This document shows, in pieces, positions 22,101 through 32,189 of a stretch of 64,000 bases of DNA (position 1 is its first letter; each line of letters starts with the position of its first letter). The stretch comes from Azolla caroliniana (lineage: Eukaryota > Polypodiophyta). The position numbers and the translations under genes were made by a program. Where the stretch lies: positions 2,356,001 to 2,420,000 of the forward strand of contig JBHGNT010000014.1 of NCBI GenBank assembly GCA_043228905.1, given 5' to 3'. The notes beneath the pieces were generated by a model. That model was given only the letters and a program-made list of their open reading frames with translations, was not told where the DNA came from and searched no databases.

Positions 22101-23040
22101 TGTCTGTGAAGAAATTTGACGGAGGCAACTTCCTGATACTCCTGCTTTATGTGCACAACATGTTGATCGTCGGACGAGACCAAGTCAAGATACGAATGCT
22201 AAAGAAGGCCCTAAACCGGCCCTTCTCAATGAAAGACTTGGGTTCGGCAAGACAGATTTTGTGGATGCACATCATCCGGGACCAGTCGAAGAAGTTGTTG
22301 TGGTTGTCAAAGGAGAAGTATGTGACAAAGGTGCTTCAAAGGTTCAAGATGTCGGAGGCGAAACCATTCGGATCAACACTTCCGGCAAGTTGCAAGTTAT
22401 CCGGAAAGCATAGCCCGAAGACAAAGGCGGAGAAATTGGATATGACGAAGATACCATATGCCTCTACCATCGGAAGTCTAAAGTATGCAATGGTGTGCAC
22501 CCGGCTAGATATTGCATATGTTATTGGAGTAGTCAACTCGTTCATGAGCAATCCGCGAAGAGAGCACTGGAACGTGGTCAAGTGGATACTCCGGTATCTG
22601 AAAGGCACCTCGAGTATGTGCCTCTGGTTTGGCTCCGGAAAACCCCAACTTGACGGATTCACGGATTTGGATATGTCGGCTGATGCGGATATGAGCCGGT
22701 CTACATCCAGATATGTCATGACTTATGCACGGGGAGCTGTATCATGGCAGTCGAGGCTGCAGAAGTCCGTTGCACTGTCGACAACGGAATTGGAGTACAT
22801 GGTAGTTGTGGAAGCCAACAAGGAGATAATCTGGATGAAGGACTTCATCGGAGAGCTAGGGATCCGGCAAGAGGAATTCCGGATCTACTGCAACAGTCAA
22901 AGTGCCATCCACCTTGCGAAGAATGCGGCCTACCATTCCCGGATGAAGCACATCCAGAGGAGATATCACTGGCTCCGGGAGAAGGTAGAAAATCAAGACT
23001 TTGTGCTGATGAAGATCCATAGGAAGAGGAACGGATCGGA
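19112..23040 (+). pseudogene. copia O gag-pol, many stops
   Basis: Recognisable in order: gag (MEESFGGMFKPTGSNYPVRK to about 19850, knuckle damaged), protease TWVVDSGASFHLTP (about 20010), integrase LWHKRLCHMNH, LELVHTDVCQV and VRADNGGEY, RT LDVKTAFLHGDLEEEIYM (about 21890), GLKQAPRQWYRKF, and RNase H WQSRLQKSVALSTTELEYM. The RT box reads YVHNM (about 22148), so both catalytic Asp residues are changed. The 463-codon RT/RNase H frame (21701-23092) is the longest intact piece. Confidence 0.85.
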
Positions 23041-23060
23041 TTTTAAAAAGACAAACAAGA

Positions 23061-23596
23061 GCTCAAAAAGGTCTTCAAGAGGCTTTTCTTGAGAAAAGGA
23101 CAACACTAAAACCTAAGTAATATGGACAACCTCCATTTTCTTTCCTGGAAAGTACAAGGCTTGGGTGGACAGGCCTTTCGTAGAGTTAAAGGACTCTTAC
23201 GATTAGATTTAGGCAATTCTGTTGTTGGTATTATTGATATTTTGTTTCTACAAGAGCATCACCTATGCATGGATAAGATTCAGAAATATGGTTCCATTTG
23301 ACCAAGATGATGGACTCATTTCTGGGTTCCTACATTTGGCCCTAATGGCCGTCAAACTAGATTATGCATTGCTATTAGACAACAATTGGAGTCTAGCATC
23401 GTGTTAGCAACTAGTACAAGAATAAACAAGCACAATTCCTTATTTTAAAAAGAGGATCCCAGAAGGTTGGTCTCATGAATCTCTATGCCCCTAATTCTAC
23501 GTCAGAAAGGGCAAATTTAAGGTTATCTCTTTCTGATTATGCGGATTTAGCGGATTGCTAGTTAGTGGCAGGTGACTTCTATATGATCTAGAAAAT
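23061..23596 (+). pseudogene. LINE endonuclease fragment
   Basis: From 23122 the frame reads MDNLHFLSWKVQGLGGQAFR, then ILFLQEHHL, the N-terminal part of an AP-type endonuclease of plant LINEs (WNxxGLG and LQExH motifs). A stop lies at 23299. Further motifs follow in pieces: NLYAPNSTSERA (about 23475) and LVAGDFYMI, equivalent to the GDFN motif. No RT follows on this strand. Confidence 0.7.
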
Positions 23597-23766
23597 AGCC
23601 AAACGGATGCTATAAACCACATTGAAGCCAACAATACAGAGTTGGCTACTACAACCCGACTTGCAAAGGACAATTGTTGGGCATCCCTTAGTTTACGTTT
23701 TATTGATAATAGTAGTGGCGATAACATTGCTTCTGGCCGCAAATCTATTCCAACCATACATCCCAA
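23597..23766 (-). pseudogene. LINE reverse-transcriptase tail fragment
   Basis: On the minus strand the frame reads SPLLLSIKRKLRDAQQLSFA followed by SRVVVANSVLLASMWFIASV, typical of the region after the RT domain in plant LINE ORF2. It is in opposite orientation to the endonuclease fragment next to it, so the pair cannot be one uninterrupted copy. Confidence 0.65.
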
Positions 23767-24371
23767 ATAACGAATTGGTTCACCATGATGACGCCATTAG
23801 AAAGAATGACCCTGTTGGTCTGGAATCGGCTTCTGAACAAATCGGTCCAGATCGGCTTCTAGATCCGATGAAGGTGGGGTTCAAGAAAATTGTTCACCGC
23901 AATTAAGGACTCAACTCAAATATGTTACAATAGAAGATAGATGTACACCAATACATTACAAAAAGGTTTACAACAAGATGCTTACATGCCACGAATCCGG
24001 TGGCTATTACAAACAATCAGCCAATACAACAAGTTAAGAATGGGCACCGACAAAGGCGAGTGAAGTGGGCCCCGAGACCGCGACGTCCACCGTTGGTCTT
24101 GCCCCAAAGACGGTGGAGTGCTCCCGTGCCACTTCGTCCTCCCTTCTCGAACCACCCTTGAAAATTGGGGAGAATCAACAGTTATTGTTGCCTACATCTG
24201 TTAATTTGGTTTCTTCTGAAAAATCAAAGAAAAAGGTTGTTTCCACTCAACATACGTTGGGTGTGGAAATGCCTCAAAGTGCCACGAGAAGTGGAGAGAA
24301 CCAACAACTCCAAGTCTCTGGTAATTCAAATCTTGTCGATAATGTCTCAAGAAAACTTGTTTCTGGTCAAC
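23767..24371. other. Unassigned segment with small ORF
   Basis: A 103-codon plus-strand frame (24065-24376) has two imperfect repeats, GENQQLLLPTSVNLV and GENQQLQVSGNSNLV. I recognise no family; it could be part of the first ORF of a LINE. It ends just inside the copia C LTR start at 24372. Confidence 0.3.
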
Positions 24372-24676
24372 TGTAAAAGAATACGTTGTGCAGAAGTGTG
24401 TGCGTAAACAATAAGTACACAGTTCGGAGAAATAGGACAGTTCGGTAAAACACTGAAAACGCAGAGATGGAGATGGAGATGGAGGAGCAGACAACAAACA
24501 ACTCAGATTCAAAAATAATGACTCTCTGTTCTGTGTTCATACACCGTGCTCAGTGAGCACCTTTTATACAAGCCCTGACAATCGGGTTGACACAAGTACT
24601 GACAGTACTTGAATGCTCATGAATGAGCCGACTACACAAACTCCCAAAATTATTCCCTTACGAGGAATAACGCTCT
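24372..24676 (-). mobile_element. Copia C 3' LTR, first part
   Basis: Starts TGTAAAAGAATACG, as do the related B and Q LTRs. It contains GTGCTCAGTGAGCAC, a minus-strand TATA (CCTTTTATA on plus), GCCCTGACAATCGGGT and AAGTACTGACAGTACTT. It ends with GCTCT, one copy of the B target duplication. Confidence 0.8.
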
Positions 24677-25128
24677 TGTAAAAGATTATGTGTGGAAGCA
24701 ATAGAAAACCAAACACACAGAAAATACGTAGGTTTAATGGAGAGCTTGAGTATACATAGTACGGGGGAGAGACAGAGAGAGAACACACAGAAAATTCAAT
24801 TCAAAAAAACTAACTCTATGTGCATACACCGTGCTCAGTGAGCACCTTTTATACAAGCCCTGACAATCGGGCTGACACAAGTACTGACAGTACTTGACTG
24901 CTCATAAGTGAGCCTCGACACTCACTCCCAAAATTATTCCTTTACGAGGAATATCTACCTAACGGCCTTTCGGTTTACGCATCGATACGGCCTCTCGTTA
25001 CGCACCGGTTTGTGTACCGGTTTACGCATCCGTTTTACGCACCGGTCCGGCCTAACCGATCGGTCCCAATCGATCCGGTTCTCGGCTTGCACAGCCGATC
25101 CAGCCAATGTTGAGCTTGTATCTCAACA
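24677..25128 (-). mobile_element. Copia B 3' LTR
   Basis: Reads TGTTGAGATACAAGC to CTTTTACA on the minus strand. TATA (24846-24854, plus-strand CCTTTTATA), the dyad GTGCTCAGTGAGCAC beside it and AAGTACTGACAGTACTT (24879-24895) are conserved with the other LTR. The polypurine tract lies next to it at 25129-25140 (CTTCAAGGGGAG on minus). Confidence 0.88.
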
Positions 25129-25132
25129 CTCC

Positions 25133-27564
25133 CCTTGAAGCTCAACTTGAGGTTCCATCCGCTCTTCCAAATCTATGCTCCGGTTCCTTCTAGCTTCACA
25201 CCTTGCTCGTGCTCCTCGACCTGTTCGATTCCGCGCGCCTCGACCCTTTCGATCGGTTTGTCTGCTCACACGGCCCTTCTTAGCTTTCTTGTTGTTGCGG
25301 TGTTGGTGCCTCTTTTGCTGCCTTTTCTTCCGTTTGGCCCTTGGTTGATTCAACGTATCAGAATCAAACATCCGAGCTGACTTGGCTTCCTCCGATCGGT
25401 TTTCGCTCTCGTCTAAGTTGATTGTCTCCAACTCATCCTCGGTCTTCTCACCCTTGGTTGGCTTCGGCTCTTTCTTTCGACTACTCCCCTTATGTCCGCA
25501 TCCGAAATCTTCCGCGGGTCCGACATTGAATCCGTCATCTGACTCGGCGTCGCAGTCTTTGTCTTCCGGAACTTCTCTCCCTCTTCCGTGGTCATTCGGA
25601 CGTCTCTCCCCCTCAAGTTCGGGACGTCGAGGTAACGCAACCCAAGTGTACCAGAGAATTGCCGCAACTTGTCCAGACCAAGAGGCTTGGTGAAAATGTC
25701 GGCGGTCTGCCGATCCGTCGGAACATACTGAAGTTTGACTTCACCGCAAAGAACATGCTCACGGACGAAATGGTAGTGCACCTCAATGTGCTTAGTCCGG
25801 GCATGGAAGACGGGGTTCTTTGCGGGCTGGATGTTGCTGAGGTTGTCACAGTAGATTATCGTTGGATCGGGTACCTCCACCTACAGACCCTTAAGTAGCT
25901 GCTTCAACCATATGGCTTCCCATGTCGCGACATCCGCTCCTCTATACTTGGCTTCGGTGCTCGACAATGCAACTGTTGGCTGCTTCTTGCTACTCCACGC
26001 GATCGCAGCACTCCTGAGAGAGAACGTGAAACCGGACGTGGAGCGGCGATCAACGACGTTTCTGGCCCAATCAGCATCGGTGTAACCGACCAACTACGAT
26101 GCAGTATCGGCCCGATATAGTAGCCCCCGGTCCTTAGTGCCGCTTAGATACTGCAATATGCGTTGCGCACACTAAAGGTGCTCCTCGGTAGGTCGCGCCA
26201 TGAATTGACTAATCACCCCGACCGGGTAGCAGAGATCTGGTCGAGTGATGTTCAAGTATATAAGACTTCCGACGATCTGTGAGAACCTCGTCGGGTCGCA
26301 TACCTTTCCGAAATCGGGGAGAAGCTTTACGGTTCTATCCAGTGGAGCATGGTTGTTTACGTACCTGTATTTAACGTTTGAATACGTATAGTACCTCATC
26401 ATTTGTATAGTACGTACTATACCTCAATGTTGTTCAGTCAAATATCATGTACATTTGTCCAATATGGTATTTAACGTATTTATAAAAAAATAGGTATAAT
26501 ACATATTTATAAAGAAAATGTAAGTAAAACCCCAACAAAAAGCAAAAGAAAAAAAAAGATTTTAGTGAAAAAGAAGCCAAAGGAAGGAAGAAAGAAGAAT
26601 TGAAGAGACGATGATGAAGAAGATGAAGAAGATGAAGAAGAAGAAGAAGAAGAAGAAGAGAGAAAAGAAGACATAAACTTGTCCTAAGTGTGATAATCGC
26701 AGAAGATAGAAGAAGAAGAAGAAACCTATCATGAGTGTGATAATCGTAGACGATTCCTCAATCTATGAAGGCAGAATTGTAAATAATTACAATTTGAAGT
26801 AGAACATCATGATACACACTTACACTGATTTGTAGAATAAGGGGATGTCGACATCTATATTACTACAAGTATTTTAGGATGTGAAATGTTCAAATGTCTT
26901 ATATGCATTTTAGGATGTACAACTATATTGTACATCACAAAATTGTGTAAACATAGATGTTTTTTACAATATTATAGATATTTTTTAGAAAGGTAAATAA
27001 TTTTTAAATTCTAGAAGTATTTAACATACTATGCGTAAAATACGTATTTTACGTATTTTATAAGTATTTAACATATTAAGAAAACGTATTTAACGTATTT
27101 TTAAATTGGGAGGTACTATACGAGTATTAATACGTTAAATACGTATGGTATCCGTACCGTACCTAACAACCTTGCAGAGGAGTCGAGACGGACTTACAGT
27201 CTGCTATCCCGAATTTGAAGAGCATATTCAGCACGTAATGACGTTGGCGGATTAATATGCCTTCGGGAGTACGGATCACTTTGATCCCGAGGAAGTAATG
27301 AAGGTCCCCCAGATCCTTCATGTCAAGTGATGCCACAAGTTGGAGCTTTACGTGGTTGATTGCAGTTAGGTCGGCGTCGGTGATGACTAGGTCATCAACG
27401 TAAAGGAGAATACTAATTGGCCCGAGTCGACCTTTCCAGATGAACAGTGAAGTGTTTGATTTCGACGTCACAAAACCCATCCGATGCAATCGTAGTGTGA
27501 TCTTCGTGTTCCAGGCACGTAGGGCTTGCTTTAGTCCAGAAAGGGACATCTTCAATCGGCACAC
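25133..27564 (-). pseudogene. copia B RT, RNase H and C-terminal extension
   Basis: RT pieces include [20 protein letters not shown] and ISILLYVDDLVIT, where the YVDD box is kept. The frame is cut at STPL by the hAT-like element and resumes at APLDRTVKLLPD. RNase H shows [20 protein letters not shown] and [20 protein letters not shown], then IYCDNLSNIQPAKNPVFHAR. After the usual end (ADIFTKPLGLDKL) the frame continues into a charged extension with EDELETINLDESEN and a Lys/Arg-rich tail, as in copia C and D. Confidence 0.88.
26348..27174 (+). mobile_element. hAT-like non-autonomous element, copy 3 (827 bp)
   Basis: Same orientation as copy 1, with ends CATGGTTGTT and AACAACCTTG. The flanking 8-mers CAGTGGAG (26340-26347) and CAGAGGAG (27175-27182) differ by one base. 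It interrupts the copia B polyprotein between STPL and PLDRT, confirming the boundaries. By eye it is over 90% alike with copy 1. Confidence 0.9.
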
Positions 27565-29693
27565 CGCCGAAGTGTTCGTTCTGGAGTGAAATCCGGGTGA
27601 TGTACCATATACAGTTGTTCCTCAAGCTCACCTTGTAGGAACGCATTCTTTACATCCATCTGATGTAAATGCCACCCCTTTGCCGCAGCTACCGCGAGCA
27701 AAACATAGACGGTCGTCATCTTCACGACCGGCGCAAACGTCTCATCGTAGTCGATGTCGTGTTTCTACACGTAGCCTTTCTCTACTAACTGGGCCTTGTA
27801 TCGGTTGACCGAGCCGTCAGTGTTGTACTTGACCTTGTACACCCACCTACATCCGATCGGCTTCACACCATTCGGTGCGTCAACCAGGTCCCAGGTTGCA
27901 TTTTCCGCCAATGCACGCATCTCGTCCTCCATCGCGGCACGCCAGTTCGCGTCTTTTGCCACTTCTGCGTAGCTCTCCGGCTCACGCACTTCCGCCACTC
28001 GCGTCATGTACGCGTAATGGTGCGCCATGTACTCATTATAACCGAACCGCACTACAGGGTTCTTCTGGCGGGTTGATCAGTGTACTTGCTCATTAGCCAA
28101 TGTTGAGGCTTTCTTGGCCGACGCAGTCTTCGGTCTCGAAAACCCAACGTCACTTCCCTCGGAGTCGGACTCGCATCAATCCAACTCGTTCCTATCTGTG
28201 CCATAATCTAACACCTTCTTCTTCCCTTTTTCTTTGCGCGTAAGCCGTCTCCTCGGCTTCCTGCGCGGGGAATGCACGGCCGAGTCTCAACTACTCGCCG
28301 ACTCTTCATCGGACTGGTCGAACAGACTCAGTCATCCATTCGGTCCGCTTAACCGAAACGAAATCGAACTCTCTTCGGGGGTCCCGATTTCAGGCTCATC
28401 CGGAGGCACCTCGGCCTCGCTGACTTCATTGTCAGAACTCGGATTGGAGGTGAGGTCCGGAGTCGGAGGCAAGTACTAGGACGCGGACTCGTCAAACACA
28501 ACGTCGCGGCTCACACGCGCTTGTTTGGTGCGAGGGTTATAACACTTATAACCCTTCTACTCGTCCGAGTAACCGACCGAGATACACTTCTCGGCTTTCG
28601 CGTCCAACTTCCTACTTTTCTCCTTCGGTACATGCACATACGCAATGCTACCGAAAACTCTCAAGTGTCGTAGATTCGGCTTCCTTCCGAAATACTGCTC
28701 ATGCGCCGACACTTTTTCTCCAACCCGATTCTGGACGTATACCGCGGTTCTTACCGGCTCGGCCCAATAGAACTTGGGCAAGCTCTTTTCTTCTAGCATT
28801 GCCCGTGTCGTTTCCACAATCGACCGATTCTTCCTCTCGGCCACGCTGTTTTGCTCTGGTGTGTATCTACCACTGAATTCGCGTTGAATTCCTGTTGAAT
28901 TGACCGGAAAAGTACTCTTTTCCGCCATCCAACCGCATGCACTTGATCTTCCTTCCTGTTTCCGTTTCCATGAACCCTTGAGGTCCCGAAAACAATCGAA
29001 AACTTCACTCTTCTTCTCAATAAGGTAGATCCACGTGTGCCGCGTATAGTCGTCGATGAAGGAGACGAAATATCGACTCCCGCCAAGACTAATGTTGTGT
29101 GCCGGCCCCCATACATCGGAATGTATCAAGTCGAGCTTGTTCCAGCTCCAGTTACGCTCATTAGGAAAGGGAAGTCGGTGTTGCTTCCCTAGCTGGCAGG
29201 CTTCACAAATTTGTGCCTTTCGGCCACTAAATTTGGGCAATCCGAACACCACCTGTTTCGATTGCAGGTCTTGAAGCCGTTGATAGTTGACATGGCCTAT
29301 CCTCTTGTGCCATAAGTCGATGTCTGACTCGACTTCTTGTCCTTTCGCGAACATTGCGGTGCCACCATCACTAGAATCGAGGATAACCATCCTCCCATCT
29401 ATGCGCCCTTGCGCAATAACTCGGCCTTCTTCCTCGATGAAGCACCCGAGATGCGTGAACCGGACTTGCATCCCTTGGTCGACGATCTGCTCGACCGACA
29501 CCAGATTCTTCGTGATTGTTGGGACGTGTAGCACGTTCATAAGTTTCCCTTTCTGCCCGACATGGCTCAAGGGAACTTCACCAACATTTGCGATCGGATG
29601 CGGAGTGTCGTCTCCGATTGCGACTACTCCTAGTTGTGTCGGTTTCTCAAGGTATGAGAACCACTCCTCGTGGCACGTCATGTGGTTTGACAC
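27565..29693 (-). pseudogene. copia B integrase to RT N-terminus
   Basis: The 391-codon frame (29732 to 28557) contains SNHMTCHEEWFSYLEKP (protease flank), LWHKRIGHVNYQRLQ and CEACQLGKQHR (zinc region), LDLIHSDVWGPAHNISLGGS (first catalytic Asp) and RYTPEQNSVAERKN (Glu region). The piece at 28052-27765 leads into RT ([40 protein letters not shown]). Stops occur at TAG/TGA sites in the linker and near 27780. Confidence 0.85.
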
Positions 29694-30326
29694 TGTCGTG
29701 AAGAAAACCGTCCACAAGCGGAATCGGTACACAGGAGCGTGGGAACCGGCTCTTCTCGAATGTTGTCCATAGAAGATCCTAGGCAGGTAGATTTAGAGGG
29801 TAGGAAGAAAGGGGGGGAAACGGCTCCTTCCTTGCCTATAAAAGGAGGGAGACGAGAAAGGGGTGGGGATCGCGGAGAGTCGAGCACGAACTGCTATCGG
29901 TTTGCGTGCGAAGGCTTCTCTCTCTCTCTCTCTCTGGTTCGCGAACTCCATAGCTTCCTTCTGTGCAGGTTTCGGGAGGCTCGCGCTGCTCTGAGGAATG
30001 CCCGAGTGCTTCCGGCAGCACCTCCAACATATTCCTGTCTTTCTATGCGTTTACGAGCAGGTATCGGCATCTGTTCGCCGGCCTGTTCGGTTGTAACCGA
30101 CTTCGTGTTTTGTTGTCTTCGTGTTCTTGTTGTTTGTCTTGTCAATACATACATACATTCGTGTCTTTCTGTGTCGCTGTCCCACTTGCGTCTTTGCGTC
30201 GAAGGGCCGTGTCCCTGTGGATCTACGCTCGCACATAGAGGGATTCTTCCCCTCCTCTCTTGCTCTTTGGTACAAGACCCCCGAGGTTCCGCCTCATTCC
30301 ACGCATCCGCGAGGAAAACCTCGACA
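29694..30326 (+). mobile_element. Solo LTR P inserted in copia B protease
   Basis: The 633-bp insert starts TGTCGTGAAG and ends CCTCGACA, so its termini are TGTCG/CGACA inverted. It has its own TATA box (TATAAAA, 29837-29843) and a CT microsatellite. It splits the copia B motif: WYVHSGA lies at about 30325-30355 and SNHM near 29680. The flanking 4-mers ACAC and ACGC differ by one base. A TATA-bearing TG...CA unit without coding sequence fits a solo LTR. Confidence 0.65.
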
Positions 30327-31355
30327 ACGCGCCGGAGTGGACGTACCACACCTCCTCCGACTTCGGGGTGATCTTCTTCATTGAGTTTGCTTCATGTCTC
30401 ATCCTGAAGACTGACCCTTTTACGGCTTCTCCGAATCCTTCGGCGTAGTGCGATCGTTGCTGATTTCCTTTGTCGGTCTGTCCGGAACCTGTTCCAGACT
30501 CGGTTCTCTCCGAATCGGCGCGCTTTTTCCAGCACTCGCTCTCCCTCTGGCCTTTCTTGCCATAGTACCAGCATTTTGTGGAGGATTTCCCTTGCCGGTT
30601 CTCGTCGCCTCAACTCCCCCTGTTTTCGAAGGGTCCAGAATTGCTGTCGGCATCACTTTGATGCCTTCTTCCTTGATCCCGTCAGCCGCCTCCATTGCTT
30701 ACCAACTTGCCTCGTCTGCCACGACCATGAGGCCTATCTCCCTTTGTGAATGCTCATCTTGTTGTCAGCATGCGTGCTTGTCGACGCAGTCGTGTGGTTC
30801 TCCTCTATAAGGAGCATCAACTGTAAGTCGAAAAACGACGGTGTATTCTCCCGTGTACACAACAGTTCGGAACGCTCCGAACTTTGACACCAGTCCCCCG
30901 AGACAGATTTGCACCATCTCGCCTTCCTCGACGTTCACATCGATACAAGCTAGAGAGTCACATATATCTTTGTTCTTCGAGGTGTAATCAGCCACCGACA
31001 AGTCGCGTTGTCGTAAATTGCTGAGCTCCTATCGGAGTTGAAGCTTCCTGGCTGTCGTGCTTGCGGCGAAGATCTTCTTCAGATTTCTCCAATCCTTTAG
31101 TGTTTTCGCATCCCAAATATAGCTCAGGAGTTGTTCGCCCACACAAGGCGTGAAGCAGTACAATACTCTGCTCGCCGATTGTTCCCAAGCCGGGAAGTCT
31201 TTGTGTGTCGAATCGGGTGTTGTGTCATTTGCTCCATTGACATAGCTCCAGTAACCGTGTCGGAGCAGGTACTGGTGCATCTTGTAAGACCAAGACGTGT
31301 AGTTGTTTCTGTCGAGCTTCTCTGTTGGAAGTGAGCTAGCCATGCCTCTATCCAT
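30327..31355 (-). pseudogene. copia B gag and protease start
   Basis: The gag frame begins with MASSLPTEKLDRNNYTSWSY, then KMHQYLLRHGYWSYVNGAND, breaks near 31029, and continues with DICDSLACIDVNVEEGEMVQ. The knuckle region near 30540-30580 is preserved only as CWYYGKK-type remnants. The frame reaches SEEVWYVHSGA (protease) at the edge of solo LTR P. The Asp of WYVDSGA is His here. Frameshifted and non-functional. Confidence 0.75.
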
Positions 31356-31426
31356 CGGTTTTGCCTGTTCTTCTTGGTTGGTTTTTCTTTCAAGCTATGT
31401 CAGTTGCAGAGGTTCTCAACCCTCGC

Positions 31427-31438
31427 GCTCTTATACCA
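31427..31438 (-). promoter_or_regulatory. Copia B primer-binding site
   Basis: On the minus strand TGGTATAAGAGC directly follows the LTR end TTTTACA. It differs from the plant tRNA-Met site TGGTATCAGAGC by one base. Confidence 0.85.
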
Positions 31439-31866
31439 TGTAAAAGATTATGTGCGGAAGCAATAGAAAACCAAACACACAAAAAATACGCAGGTTTAAT
31501 GGAGAGCTTGAGTATACACAGTACGCGGGAGAGACAAAGAGAGAACACACCGAAAATTCAATTCAAAAAAACTAACTCTATGTACATACACCGTGCTCAG
31601 TGAGCACCTTTCATACAAGCCCTGACAATCGGGCTGACAAAAGTACTGACAGTACTTGACTGCTCATAAGTGAGCCTCGACACTCACTCCCAAAATTATT
31701 CCTTTACGAGGAATATCTCTCTAACGGCCTTTCGGTTTACGCACCGATACGGCCTCTCGTTACGCACCCGTTTTACGCACCGGTCCGGCCTAACCTATTG
31801 GTCCCAACCGATCTGGTTCTCGGCTTGCACAGTCGATCCGGCCAATGTTGAGCTTGTATCTCAACA
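31439..31866 (-). mobile_element. Copia B 5' LTR
   Basis: Colinear with 24677-25128 apart from the ~24-bp deletion near 31760. TATA, GTGCTCAGTGAGCAC and AAGTACTGACAGTACTT are conserved. The outer end CTCAACA is followed by the GCTCT target copy. Confidence 0.9.
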
Positions 31867-31871
31867 GCTCT

Positions 31872-31991
31872 AACGGCCTCTTCGGTTTTCACACCGATGC
31901 GGCCCTGTTGTGCATACTTTTTCACGCACCCGGTCTTCACACTGGGTTATGCTGCGTACTTCGCACCGAATGTTGAGCTTGTCTCTCAACA
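31872..31991 (-). mobile_element. Copia C 3' LTR, second part
   Basis: Completes the LTR interrupted by copia B and ends GTCTCTCAACA, with the polypurine tract CTTGAGGGGGAG (minus strand) adjacent at 31992-32003. Confidence 0.8.
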
Positions 31992-32189
31992 CTCCCCCTC
32001 AAGCTCAACTTGAGGTTCCACTTGCTCCACCGGATCTACGCTCTGGTTCCTTCTGGCTTCACGCCTCGCTCGCACTCCTCGACCCATTCAATTATGCGTG
32101 CTTCGACCCTTTCGATCGGCTTGTCTGCTCATTCGGCCCTTCTTAGCTCCCTTGTTGTCGTGGTGTCGACACGTCCTTCACTGCCCTTT

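Larger units (their letters stand above)
18578..23060 (+). mobile_element. Ty1/copia element O, decayed, 3' end lost
   Basis: The 5' LTR is 18578-19085 and starts TGTTGGGAATTCGG. A primer-site relative TGATATCAGAG (19089-19099) follows. Gag to RNase H runs to about 23040 with stops and frameshifts, and the end is lost where LINE sequence starts. AAAAA just before 18578 may be a target copy. The LTR start resembles solo LTR F at 62372. Confidence 0.85.
24677..31866 (-). mobile_element. Ty1/copia element B with both LTRs
   Basis: The LTRs are 24677-25128 (3', 452 bp) and 31439-31866 (5', 428 bp). They differ by an approximately 24-bp indel near 25010 and by scattered bases. A perfect 5-bp target duplication GCTCT (24672-24676 and 31867-31871) proves insertion into the 3' LTR of copia C. 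The body has copia order but many stops, plus two later insertions: a hAT-like element at 26348-27174 and a solo LTR at 29694-30326. Confidence 0.92.

Noticed and set aside
25382-25693. Plus-strand open frames in the copia B and C regions
   Set aside because: They are antisense shadows of the minus-strand copia polyproteins, whose motifs are clear.
29739-30371. 210-codon plus-strand gene
   Set aside because: It lies in solo LTR P and runs into antisense copia B sequence. No family motif; overlapping frames are open on both strands because of base composition.
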